A program made the position numbers and the translations under genes. Shown here in pieces: positions 21,656 through 29,807 of a DNA stretch of 37,544 bases. Origin of the DNA: Myxococcota bacterium (GTDB taxonomy: Bacteria > Myxococcota_A > Polyangia > Polyangiales > Polyangiaceae); NCBI GenBank assembly GCA_963169165.1, contig CAUJFL010000260.1:1-37544 (forward strand), given 5' to 3'. Every line of letters starts with the position of its first letter. The first letter of the stretch is position 1. The notes under the pieces were generated by a model. The model ran no database searches, was not told the origin of the DNA, and was given only the letters and a program-made list of their open reading frames with translations.

Positions 21656-22413
21656 GCGCGGGCGGTCCCCGTCGTCCGCGCGCAACGGCGCTCACCTGTT
21701 GTCTCCTCGCGCTCGTCGCGTGCGGCGGCGCCCCCCCGCCGACGCCGTCGAGCCCCGTCGCGCCGAGCGCGGTCGACGCGCCCGCGCCGCCCCCGGCCGA
21801 CGCGCCGTGGGAGCAGATCCGCGACAGTGACGGGATCGTCATCCACCGCCGCGTCGTGCCCGGCAGCCCGCTCGTCGCGTTCAAGGGAGAGGGCCTGATC
21901 GAGCAGCCGATCCTGCGCGTGGCGATGGTCTTGCTCGATCCCACGCGGAGCCACGAGTGGGCGGACCGGGTCGTCGAGGCGCGCGAGCTCGGCGAGGTGT
22001 CCGCGCGCGAGGTCGTACACTACTCCCGCGTGCGGGGGACCTGGGTGACGAAGGACCGCGACTTCGTCACGCGGATCACGCTCGAGCTCGAGCCGGGGCG
22101 CCTGATCAGGCTGCGCCTCCGCGCGACCGAGGATCCACGCGCGCCCGTGACCGAGCACGTGCGCGGAGAGATCCTCGAGGGCTCGTTCACGCTGACGGCC
22201 GAGGGCGAGGCTCGCACGCGCGTGACGGCCGAGCTGCACGTCGATCCAAAAGGAACGATCCCTACATGGATGGTCAACGCTTTCCAGAGGCGCTGGGCCT
22301 ACAAGACCATCACCGCGCTGCGGCGACAGAGCGCGCGGACAGACCTCGCAGACGTCCCTGCCGTGCGCGCGCGCCTCGTCGCTGCCGGGTTCTTCGGCGA
22401 CGCGCCGAGGTGA
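21652..22413 (+). CDS. START-domain lipoprotein
   Basis: A 253-residue protein from a GTG overlapping the rtcA stop. A lipoprotein signal peptide ends at LVAC with Cys24, followed by a short Pro/Ala-rich spacer. From about residue 50 the sequence follows the START fold: WEQIRDSDGIVIHRR, then VAFKGEGLIE, LLDPTRSHEWADRV, VVHYSRVRGTWVTKDRDFVTRI and a long C-terminal helix (IPTWMVNAFQRRWAYKTITAL). START domains bind lipids or other hydrophobic ligands in a deep pocket; the ligand here is unknown. The expected place is the periplasmic face of the inner or outer membrane. Its functional link to rtcA is unclear although translation should be coupled. It ends 2 bp from the end of the facing metallopeptidase gene. 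Confidence 0.85.
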   Translation: MSAGGPRRPRATALTCCLLALVACGGAPPPTPSSPVAPSAVDAPAPPPADAPWEQIRDSDGIVIHRRVVPGSPLVAFKGEGLIEQPILRVAMVLLDPTRSHEWADRVVEARELGEVSAREVVHYSRVRGTWVTKDRDFVTRITLELEPGRLIRLRLRATEDPRAPVTEHVRGEILEGSFTLTAEGEARTRVTAELHVDPKGTIPTWMVNAFQRRWAYKTITALRRQSARTDLADVPAVRARLVAAGFFGDAPR

Positions 22414-22415
22414 CC

Positions 22416-23789
22416 TCACGGCGCCTCGAGCTGTCGCCGCAGGTGCGCGCGCGGCGCCGCCTCGTCGAAGCTCACGCGTTCGCCGCGCACGCTGACGCCG
22501 AGCTCGGCGAACAGGCGCGGGAGATCGACGTGGACCGGCGCGTGCGCCCACGCGTCGTAGAGCTCGCGCAGCGCCGTGGTGCCCGTCGCGCGATCGCCTT
22601 CGCCGAGGGTCTCGTCGATGCTCCAGCGCTGGCTCACGTCGCCCCCCGCCGCGACGATCCCCCGCAAGGCGTCGCGCAGCGTCGCGCTCTGGCCGCTGCG
22701 CGCGCGGATCTCGAGATCGGCCATCAAGCAGAACAGCGCTCCGCCCCAGTATGTGCGCCCCCACGTGGGAGTCTCGTCGAGCCCTCGGTCGCCCGGCTGC
22801 GGGAGTCCCTGCGGCAGCCCGCGCGACAGCTCTCTCCACAGCGTCTCGCGCGTGATGACCCCGGCGCGTAGCCGCACGAGCGGCTCGACATACGTGGAGA
22901 GCCCCTCTTCCAGCCAGCGGTGACGGACCGCGAGCGACGGCAGCGCGAGGTGGACGAGCTCGTGGACCACCACCCAGTCGTCGTCACGCGCCGCGAGCGT
23001 CGTCGCGCGGCCCCAGTCGAGCAGCACCGACGCGCCGCCGTTGCCGAGCGTACGCCCGAAGATCCCGTCGCCGTCCGCCGGCACGACCGCGATCCACGCG
23101 CGGCGCACGGGGAAGCCGCCGTAGTGCGCGGAGACCATCCGCGCGGCGCGGTCGATCCAGCCCGAGATCTCGTGATCGGACAGGGCGTACTCGCCGGCGA
23201 TCGAGACGACGAGCTCACCGCCATCGAGCCGCGACCTGCGCGTCCGCCACGGCCCGAACCCGGCGAACGGCGCGCCCGCGAGGTCGGCGAACGAGGCGCG
23301 ATACCGCCCGGCCTCAGCCGGAAAGATCCCGCTCTCGAAGGTGAGGCCGCCCGAGGTCCGCACCGAGAGCTCGAACGAGCCGCGCGCGTCGGCGGCGCGA
23401 GGGCGCAGCAGCCAGGCCGACGGGGGCGAGAGCCGCGCGTCGCCGCGCGTGGCCGCGAGCTCGGGATCGTCCAGCGCGCGAGCCGCGTCGCGGAGCAGGT
23501 ATCGGTAGCGGACGACGCAGCCGTCCGCGCACGCCGGCGCGGGCCACGACGCCGCGCGCGGGGAGACCGGCGCGCCGTCGATCTCGACGTCCCGGACGAA
23601 CGCCTCGCAATGTTCGCTGACGCCGAGCTCGTTCGCCGCGCCCGTCGGGAGGCGCGCCTCGATCGTGAGGGTGTCGCCGTCGCCGCTCGCGACGACGTCG
23701 TAGGTCGTCGTCCGCTGCGGCGGAGTCGAGGTCGCGGGGCGCGCGCACGAGGCGAGCAGGGCGACCGCCGCGAGCACGGCGCGGCTCAT
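22416..23789 (-). CDS. Lipoprotein metallopeptidase-like protein (HExxH, gluzincin type)
   Basis: A 457-residue protein with a lipoprotein signal peptide (lipobox LASC, Cys15). Residues 25-190 are a beta-rich N-terminal domain like those preceding M1/M61-type catalytic domains. The catalytic part has VVVHELVHLALP with zinc motif H276-E277-x-x-H280, followed by RHRWLEEGLSTYVEPL, in which Glu294 or Glu295 is the likely third zinc ligand. The spacing, about 14 residues, is shorter than in classical M1 enzymes, placing it among peptidase-MA-like proteins. It would be a membrane-anchored periplasmic peptidase; its substrate is unknown. It is the last gene of the DUF1385-prfA operon, and its ATG overlaps the preceding stop by 4 bp. 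Confidence 0.82.
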   Translation of the reverse strand: MSRAVLAAVALLASCARPATSTPPQRTTTYDVVASGDGDTLTIEARLPTGAANELGVSEHCEAFVRDVEIDGAPVSPRAASWPAPACADGCVVRYRYLLRDAARALDDPELAATRGDARLSPPSAWLLRPRAADARGSFELSVRTSGGLTFESGIFPAEAGRYRASFADLAGAPFAGFGPWRTRRSRLDGGELVVSIAGEYALSDHEISGWIDRAARMVSAHYGGFPVRRAWIAVVPADGDGIFGRTLGNGGASVLLDWGRATTLAARDDDWVVVHELVHLALPSLAVRHRWLEEGLSTYVEPLVRLRAGVITRETLWRELSRGLPQGLPQPGDRGLDETPTWGRTYWGGALFCLMADLEIRARSGQSATLRDALRGIVAAGGDVSQRWSIDETLGEGDRATGTTALRELYDAWAHAPVHVDLPRLFAELGVSVRGERVSFDEAAPRAHLRRQLEAP

Positions 23790-24181
23790 GTCGAGGGCGC
23801 GGCGGGGGCGAGGCGGGCGAGCGCGTCGTCGACCCGCGCCTTCACGTCGCGCGCGGGCGGCTCGCGTCGCCCGAGCGACACGGCGACGTCGACCACGTCG
23901 CGCTCGAACGCGCTGAGCTCGCTCGTGAGCGTGAGCCCGAGGCGCGGCACGCGCACGACCAGCCGCGCGCCGTCGGCCGTGTCGGTGCGCGACTCGAGCT
24001 CGGCCGCGCCGCGCGCGCCCAGGATCGTGCGGACCACGCCGCGGAGCTCGGCCGCCCGCGCGCGCGTCCTCGCGAGCCGCTCCTCGCGGTACATCGAGTA
24101 GAAGCGGTTGCGAGGAAAGGTGCCCGGCGCCAGCACGAGCGACGCGAGCAGGCCTTCGTGATCTGGCGCCGCCCGCGTCAC
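23786..24181 (-). CDS. Unknown 131-residue protein between prfA and the peptidase
   Basis: No family is recognised. The protein has no signal peptide or membrane segment. The N-terminal third contains FPRNRFYSMYREERLARTRARAAELRGVV, basic and helical; the centre (ESRTDTADGARLVVRVPRLGLTLTSEL) is likely beta; the C-terminus is helical. It overlaps prfA by 4 bp upstream (start at 24181, prfA stop at 24178) and the peptidase by 4 bp downstream, which strongly supports it being translated. In many bacteria the gene after prfA is prmC, the methyltransferase that modifies the release-factor GGQ loop. This product is far too short and lacks the NPPY motif, so it is not prmC. Confidence 0.6.
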   Translation of the reverse strand: MTRAAPDHEGLLASLVLAPGTFPRNRFYSMYREERLARTRARAAELRGVVRTILGARGAAELESRTDTADGARLVVRVPRLGLTLTSELSAFERDVVDVAVSLGRREPPARDVKARVDDALARLAPAAPST

Positions 24182-25260
24182 GTCGCCCCCGCTCCGAAGC
24201 CCTCTCGCTCGAGCTGCTCGGCCTGGTGGTGCGTGCGCAGCGCCGTCACCAGCTCGTCGAGCTCGCCGTCGATCACGCGATCGAGCTTGTGCGAGGTGAA
24301 GCCGATGCGGTGATCGGTCACGCGGTTCTGGGGGAAGTTGTACGTGCGGATCTTCTGCGAGCGATCGGCCGTCTGGACCATGCCCTTGCGAGCCTTCGCC
24401 AGCTCGGCGTCCTGCCGCTCGCGCTCGAGCTCGAGCAGCCTGCTCTTCAAGATCTTCAGCGCCTTCGCCTTGTTCTTGAGCTGGGAGCGCTCATCCTGAC
24501 ACTTGACGATGAGGCCGCTCGGCCTGTGCTGGATCTGCACCGCGCTGTTGGTCGTGTTGACGCCCTGGCCGCCGGGGCCGCCCGACGCGGCGATGTTGAA
24601 CTCGAGATCGCGCTCGTCGAGCTCGATCTCGACGTCGTCGGCCTCGGGCAGCACGATCACCGACGCGGTCGAGGTGTGGATGCGGCCCTGCGCCTCGGTC
24701 GCCGGCACGCGCTGCACGCGGTGGACGCCTCCCTCGAACCGCAGCTTCGAGTAGACCTCGCGCCCCGACACGAGCGCGATGATCTCCTTGTAGCCGCCCG
24801 CCGCCGCCTCGGACGTCGACAGGATCTCGACCTTCCAGCGGTTGGCCTCGGCGTAGCGTCCCAGCATGCGGAAGAGATCGGCCGCGAACAGGCAGGCCTC
24901 CTCGCCGCCCTCGCCGCCGCGCACCTCGAGGATCACGTTGCGCAGATCGCGCGGATCGCGCGGCAGCAGCAGCAGGCGCAGCTCTCCGCCGAGCGCGTCG
25001 CGGCGAGCCTCGCCCTCGGTGAGCTCGGCCTGGGCCAGCTCGCGCAGCTCGGGATCGCCGAGGGCTTCGCGCGCGCTCGCGATCGCGGCCTCCGCGCGGT
25101 CGAGCTCGGCGAGCTTGTCGACGAGCGGCGCGAGCGCGGCGTGCTCCTCCTGCAGCTTGCGCGAGCGCGCGGCGTCGGCGAGCACGTCGGCCGTACACAA
25201 GAGCGACTCGACCTCGCGGAACCTCCTCGCGAGCGACTGGAGCCTTTCGCGCGGGAGCAT
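24178..25260 (-). CDS. prfA: Peptide chain release factor 1
   Basis: A 360-residue protein, the normal RF1 length. The codon-recognition motif is PAT (186-188, in RVPATEAQGRIHTS), which identifies RF1 (UAA/UAG) rather than RF2 (SPF). The peptidyl-tRNA hydrolysis motif GGQ is at 230-232 in ASGGPGGQGVNTTNSAV. The RGGEGGEEACLFAADL segment (114-130) is also typical. It acts in the ribosomal A site to release finished proteins. Its start codon shares one base with the stop of the upstream DUF1385 gene (TGATG). Its presence means UAG is expected to terminate, which bears on the TAG in dinB. Confidence 0.97.
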   Translation of the reverse strand: MLPRERLQSLARRFREVESLLCTADVLADAARSRKLQEEHAALAPLVDKLAELDRAEAAIASAREALGDPELRELAQAELTEGEARRDALGGELRLLLLPRDPRDLRNVILEVRGGEGGEEACLFAADLFRMLGRYAEANRWKVEILSTSEAAAGGYKEIIALVSGREVYSKLRFEGGVHRVQRVPATEAQGRIHTSTASVIVLPEADDVEIELDERDLEFNIAASGGPGGQGVNTTNSAVQIQHRPSGLIVKCQDERSQLKNKAKALKILKSRLLELERERQDAELAKARKGMVQTADRSQKIRTYNFPQNRVTDHRIGFTSHKLDRVIDGELDELVTALRTHHQAEQLEREGFGAGAT

Positions 25261-26399
25261 CAGCCCGCCGCGTAGCCGGGATCGCTGCGAAAGTCGTCGT
25301 AGCTATCGAAGCGCTTGTCGGTGACGCCCGCGGGCGCCGCCTCTCGCGACTCTTCGCGCCAGAGGGTCGCGCGCAGCGACGCGAGCGCGACCTCGAGCTG
25401 CTGATCGTCGGGCTCGATCGTCGTGATCTTCTGCACCAGGAAGCCCGGCCACAAGAGCACGCGGAGCGGACCCGTCGTGCAGAACCGCGCGAACACGCGC
25501 TGGATCTCGAACGTGATGCCAGCGATGACCGGGATGAACGGCAGCTTCAAGAAGAAGAACGCGACGTTCTCCCAGAGGCCGTTGAGCGCGCCGATCTTGG
25601 GCAGCATCGGGCCGATCGCGCTGAACACGATCACGCTGACCATCGCCACCATCACGAGGAACGTCGTGCCGCAGCGCGGGTGCAGCGTGGTCTTCTTGCG
25701 CGCGTTGGCGACGACCAACTCCTCTTCGGCCTCGTAGGTGCTGATGGTCTTGTGCTCGGCGCCGTGAAACTGAAACACGCGCCGGGTGATCTCGGCCTGG
25801 CGCAGCAGCATCATGTAGCCGACGACCACCGCGAGCTTCATCGCGCCCGTGATCAACTGAAACTGCCAGGCGCGCAGCTCGTAGCCGAGATGAAACACCT
25901 TGTTGACCAGGTTGGCGGCGGCCTGCGGCGCGGCGATGAACACGAGCATCGCGATGGCCATCGACACGAGCCCGAGCGCGTTGCCGTCGTCCTTCTTCTT
26001 GGCGACGGCGGGCGGTGGAGCGTCGTCGTCGGCGCGCGTCACCAGCGCCACGATCGGCAGCGAGAGGGCGGCGAGCAGGTTGCCCATCGAGCGCTTGATC
26101 CTGTCGGCGGCGGCCTTGGCCTTCTCCTTCGCCTCCTCTTCCTCGAGGTCGGCCTCGAAGAGGTCGGACGAGAAGCGCAGCGCCTCGGTCCCGAGCCTGA
26201 GGCTCTCGACCAGCGTCGCCACGCCGCGCACGAAGGGGATGGCGCGGACGCCCTTGCGCTCGTCGACGATGGGTCGCTCGCGGACGACGAGCTCGCCCGA
26301 CCTCTTTCGGCAGACCATCGCGAACGAGTGCGGCGAGCGCATCATGACGCCCTCGATCAGGGCTTGTCCGCCGATGTACGGGCGGGCTTTCGACGACAT
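25260..26399 (-). CDS. DUF1385-family membrane protein
   Basis: A 379-residue protein. The N-terminus (YIGGQALIEGVMMRSP) and the central RVFQFHGAEHKTISTYE and LHPRCGTTFLVMV blocks are the hallmark of DUF1385 (YqhQ-like) proteins. About four or five hydrophobic segments are visible from residue 140 onward, with a Lys/Glu/Ala-rich cytoplasmic loop at about 85-110. The molecular function of the family is not known to me. DUF1385 next to prfA is a recurrent arrangement in several phyla, often with rpmE and prmC; neither is here. It heads a four-gene operon whose members all overlap, and is divergent from the exported-protein gene at 26450 with a 50-bp gap. Confidence 0.9.
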   Translation of the reverse strand: MSSKARPYIGGQALIEGVMMRSPHSFAMVCRKRSGELVVRERPIVDERKGVRAIPFVRGVATLVESLRLGTEALRFSSDLFEADLEEEEAKEKAKAAADRIKRSMGNLLAALSLPIVALVTRADDDAPPPAVAKKKDDGNALGLVSMAIAMLVFIAAPQAAANLVNKVFHLGYELRAWQFQLITGAMKLAVVVGYMMLLRQAEITRRVFQFHGAEHKTISTYEAEEELVVANARKKTTLHPRCGTTFLVMVAMVSVIVFSAIGPMLPKIGALNGLWENVAFFFLKLPFIPVIAGITFEIQRVFARFCTTGPLRVLLWPGFLVQKITTIEPDDQQLEVALASLRATLWREESREAAPAGVTDKRFDSYDDFRSDPGYAAG

Positions 26400-26449
26400 G
26401 GGGCGAGAGCGTAGTACAGCGCGCCGAAGGATCCACGATCGATGCGAGG

Positions 26450-27088
26450 ATGCGCGCCGTGCGCGTCGCCTCGATCGCAGTCGCCCTCTGCCTGCTCGCT
26501 CCGCCCGCGCTGGCGGGCGAGCCCGGCGCGCCCGCGGACACGGCGCGCGCGCGGGCGGTCGAGCTGGAGCGCGCGCTCGACGCGGGCGCGCCGTACGCGC
26601 GTCGCTGGTACTGGGGCTGGTCGGGCGCCTTCGCGGCGGCCTCCGCGCTGTCGTTCGCGTCGCTCGCGGTGTTCGATGATCCCGGGCTGCGCGCGGACGC
26701 GGTGGTGGCCGGGACGCTCGCGGGCCTCGGCGCGGCGACGACGCTCGGCATCCCGCTGACGGCGTCCGGCGGCGCGCGCGCGGTCACCGCGGCCGAGCCC
26801 GACGCCCGCGCGAGGGCGGCCGAGGCGAGGCTGCGACGCGCGGCGAGAGAGGAGCGCTTCCTCTCGGGCTGGGTCGCGCACGCGGGGATCGTCGCCTCCA
26901 ACGCCGCGGCGACCGCCGTGTCGCGCGGCGTCTACCACCGACCGTGGGACATGATCGCGCTGTCGCGCGCGACGGGGCTGCTGATCGGCGAGCTGAAGGT
27001 GCTGTCGACCCCGACGGACGCGATCGCCGACGAGGCGCGGCTGCTCGACGAGCTCGTCGTCACGCCGACGGTGGGCGGCCTCGCGCTG

Positions 27089-27103
<15 letters not shown>
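26450..27103 (+). CDS. Exported hydrophobic protein of unknown function
   Basis: A 217-residue protein with a clear Sec signal peptide (MRAVRVASIAVALCLLAPPALA, cleavage before GEP). After a charged helix come three hydrophobic stretches (about residues 53-73, 83-101 and 140-160), some containing small residues and aromatics (YWGWSGAFAAASALSFASLAVF). This suggests a small inner-membrane protein, though an outer-membrane or periplasmic protein is not excluded. I recognise no family. It reads away from the DUF1385 operon, and its last 15 bp overlap the end of the thioesterase gene on the other strand. Confidence 0.6.
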
Positions 27104-27509
<406 letters not shown>

Positions 27510-27517
<8 letters not shown>

Positions 27518-28805
27518 CGAGCGCCCCCCGAAACAGGGCCTCCATCTGCTCACGCGAGACGGAGACGGGCGCGTTGTCGACGAGGCGGCGCTGCGCGAGC
27601 GCGAGCGGCGCGAGGCGCGGCGCGTCCTCGGGCGTGAACCCCAGCGAGGAGAGGCCGACGGGCACGCGCGCGGCTCGCATCATCGACGAGAGGGCGCCCG
27701 CGAGCAGCTCGCCCGCGTCGGTCGGCGCCGCGCCGCGCGTCTCCGCGCCGAGCGCGCGGGCCGCGTCGAGGTGTCGCTCGGGGCACGCGCTCGCCGTCGC
27801 GCGGAACACCGACGGCGCGTTGAGCACGACCGAGACGCCGTGCGGCACGAGCGGCGCGTCGGGGTAGCCCTCCAGCCTGAAGCCGCGCGCGTTGGCCGAG
27901 ACCGCGTAGGACATCGCGTGGGGCAGGTGGACGCCCGCGTTGCCGAACGCGATCCCGGCGAGCAGCGCGGCCCACGACAGCGCCTCGCGCGCCTCGGCGT
28001 CGGACGCGTCGGTGACGGCGCGGACGAGGTGCGCCGCCGAAAGCCCGAGCGCCTCCTTGCTGCCGAGATCGCTCCACGGGTTACGCCCCTGGCTCATCGG
28101 GCGCGCCGTCGCCGGCGACGACCGCGCGCGGGCCGAGAAAGGACGCGCAGTGTACGATTCAATCGCATGACACAGTACGTCGAAGCCGCTCGCCGCGACG
28201 ACCGACGGAGGCAGCGTCGCGGTCAGCGTCGGATCGACCAGCGCGAGCGAGGGGCGCAAGCGGCGCGACGCGATGCCGGTCTTCGCGTGGCGCGACACCC
28301 AGTCGAAGACGGCGATCCCGGTACACTCGCTGCCGGTGCCACAGGTGGTCGGGCAGGCGATGTGCGGAGGGAGCGGGCCGGGCACGGGGCGCCCCTCTCC
28401 GAGCGGCGCGTTGACGTACGCCTCGAGCGGCGCCGGGTACGTCGCGTAGAGCGCGGCCGCCTTCGCGGTGTCGATCGAGGAGCCCCCGCCGAGCGACACG
28501 TAGCCGTCGAACCCGCCGTCGCGCGCCGCCTCACTCGCGCCGATGAACGAGGCGTCGGTCGGCTCGATCGCCACCTCGTCGAACACGACGACGTCGACCC
28601 CGGCCGCGCGCAGCGAGCGGACGGCGACGTCGACGTGCCCGTGCCGGACGAGCGACGGATCGGTGACGAGCAGCACGCGCCTCAGCCCCGCCGCGTGGTC
28701 GCCGAGCTCGGCGAGCGCGCCGCGCCCGAAGACGACCGACGAAGGATCGATCGAGAAGCACCCCTCGCGGGCGAGGTCTTCGCCGAGGCCATGCGCGCAC
28801 GCCAT
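27510..28805 (-). CDS. Iron-containing alcohol dehydrogenase, hydroxyacid-oxoacid transhydrogenase type
   Basis: A 431-residue protein, ATG at 28805. The nucleotide loop is SLGGGSSIDTAKAAALY (104-120). Metal ligands fit D209 (SGFDVLCHAIESYT), H213, H296 (AGVHLPHAMSY) and H322 (PLVPHGVSVV). Several stretches match the animal ADHFE1 (HOT) group specifically: an insertion after HAIESYT ending GRNPWSDLGSKEALGL, then FGNAGVHLPHAMSY and PERHLDAARALGAETRGA. HOT enzymes couple oxidation of 4-hydroxybutyrate to reduction of 2-oxoglutarate, giving succinic semialdehyde and 2-hydroxyglutarate; the exact substrate here is inferred. The thioesterase downstream could act on a related acyl-CoA. Start choice: the 5' extension is Arg-rich shadow sequence and is excluded. 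Confidence 0.88.
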
Positions 28806-28892
28806 CGAGGGCCACGAGAGCACGGCTCGCCGCCGCGAGACAAGGCGACGAGGCGCTTGTGCCCACCGCGAGCGCCCGTACCGTGCGCGCGC

Positions 28893-29804
28893 ATGAGGCT
28901 GAAGCTCGCGGACGGAGCGGAGCAGATCGCGCGGGACCGGTTGACTCACGCGGCGTGGGGTGGAGGGCTCAGCGTCGAGCAGTACCTCCAGCGAGAGCTG
29001 CGCCTGCGGGGGCACGCCTGGGCCCGCGACGCGATGGAGACCTGGCTCTGGCAGGGTGACGGCGACGACGTGCTCGCGTCGTGCGAGTCGTTCGCGTGCC
29101 GGAGCTTCTTCGCCGGCGCGCGGGGCACCTCGTACGCGATCGCGAGCGTGTTCACCGAGCCTGCCCGCCGGGGCCGCGGTCACGCGGTGTCCATGCTGTC
29201 CGCCGTGGTCGACGCGCTGTCGACGCGCGCGCCGCACGCCGTCACGCTGTACTCGGACGTGGGCGCGCGCATCTATGAGCGATGCGGCTTCTGCGCGGTG
29301 ACGTCGCTCGACCGCTCGATCGCCGCCGAGGCGGGTGATCCACGGGAGGGGGTCACGCCGATCGGGGAGGACGAGGTCGCCGAGGTGGCGCCGCCGGACA
29401 CGCGCTTCGTCGTGTGGCCCGACCTGGCTCAGCTCGACTGGCACCGGGAGCGCGAGCGCGCGTACTCCGCGCTGCTGGGCCGCCCGCGCCCGCCGTTCGC
29501 TGGTGCCCGCACGCGTGGAGGTGACGCGGTCTGGGCCGGAGATCTCAAGAGCTCTCGCCTCGTGGTGCTGCGCCTGACCGCGGCCACCGACGACGACGCG
29601 CGCGCGCTCTTGCGCTCGGCCGCCCGCGTGGCGCACGCGGCGGGGTTGTCGCGGGTCGTCTGCTGGGAGGACGCGACGCTCGCGCCGCGCGTCCCGGTGG
29701 GCGAGGTCACGCCGCGCGACGGAGGGCTCGCCATGATCCGCCCGCTCGCCGACCGGCTGTCGGCGAGCGAGTGGATCGTCATCCCGCGCGGCGCGTGGGT
29801 GTGA
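28893..29804 (+). CDS. GNAT-fold acetyltransferase with C-terminal extension
   Basis: A 303-residue protein, ATG at 28893. The N-terminal half resembles a GNAT domain: an acetyl-CoA loop RRGRGHAVSM at 92-101 and YSDVGARIYERCGF, the usual C-terminal GNAT helix. About 170 further residues follow (VWPDLAQLDWHRERERAYSALL, then LLRSAARVAHAAGLSRVVCWED), organised like the C-terminal domain of fungal LYC1-type acetyltransferases, so a substrate-specificity domain is plausible. The substrate is not known. It is divergently transcribed from the transhydrogenase gene (87-bp gap) and ends 3 bp from the end of the large lipoprotein gene. Confidence 0.75.
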   Translation: MRLKLADGAEQIARDRLTHAAWGGGLSVEQYLQRELRLRGHAWARDAMETWLWQGDGDDVLASCESFACRSFFAGARGTSYAIASVFTEPARRGRGHAVSMLSAVVDALSTRAPHAVTLYSDVGARIYERCGFCAVTSLDRSIAAEAGDPREGVTPIGEDEVAEVAPPDTRFVVWPDLAQLDWHRERERAYSALLGRPRPPFAGARTRGGDAVWAGDLKSSRLVVLRLTAATDDDARALLRSAARVAHAAGLSRVVCWEDATLAPRVPVGEVTPRDGGLAMIRPLADRLSASEWIVIPRGAWV

Positions 29805-29807
29805 GCG

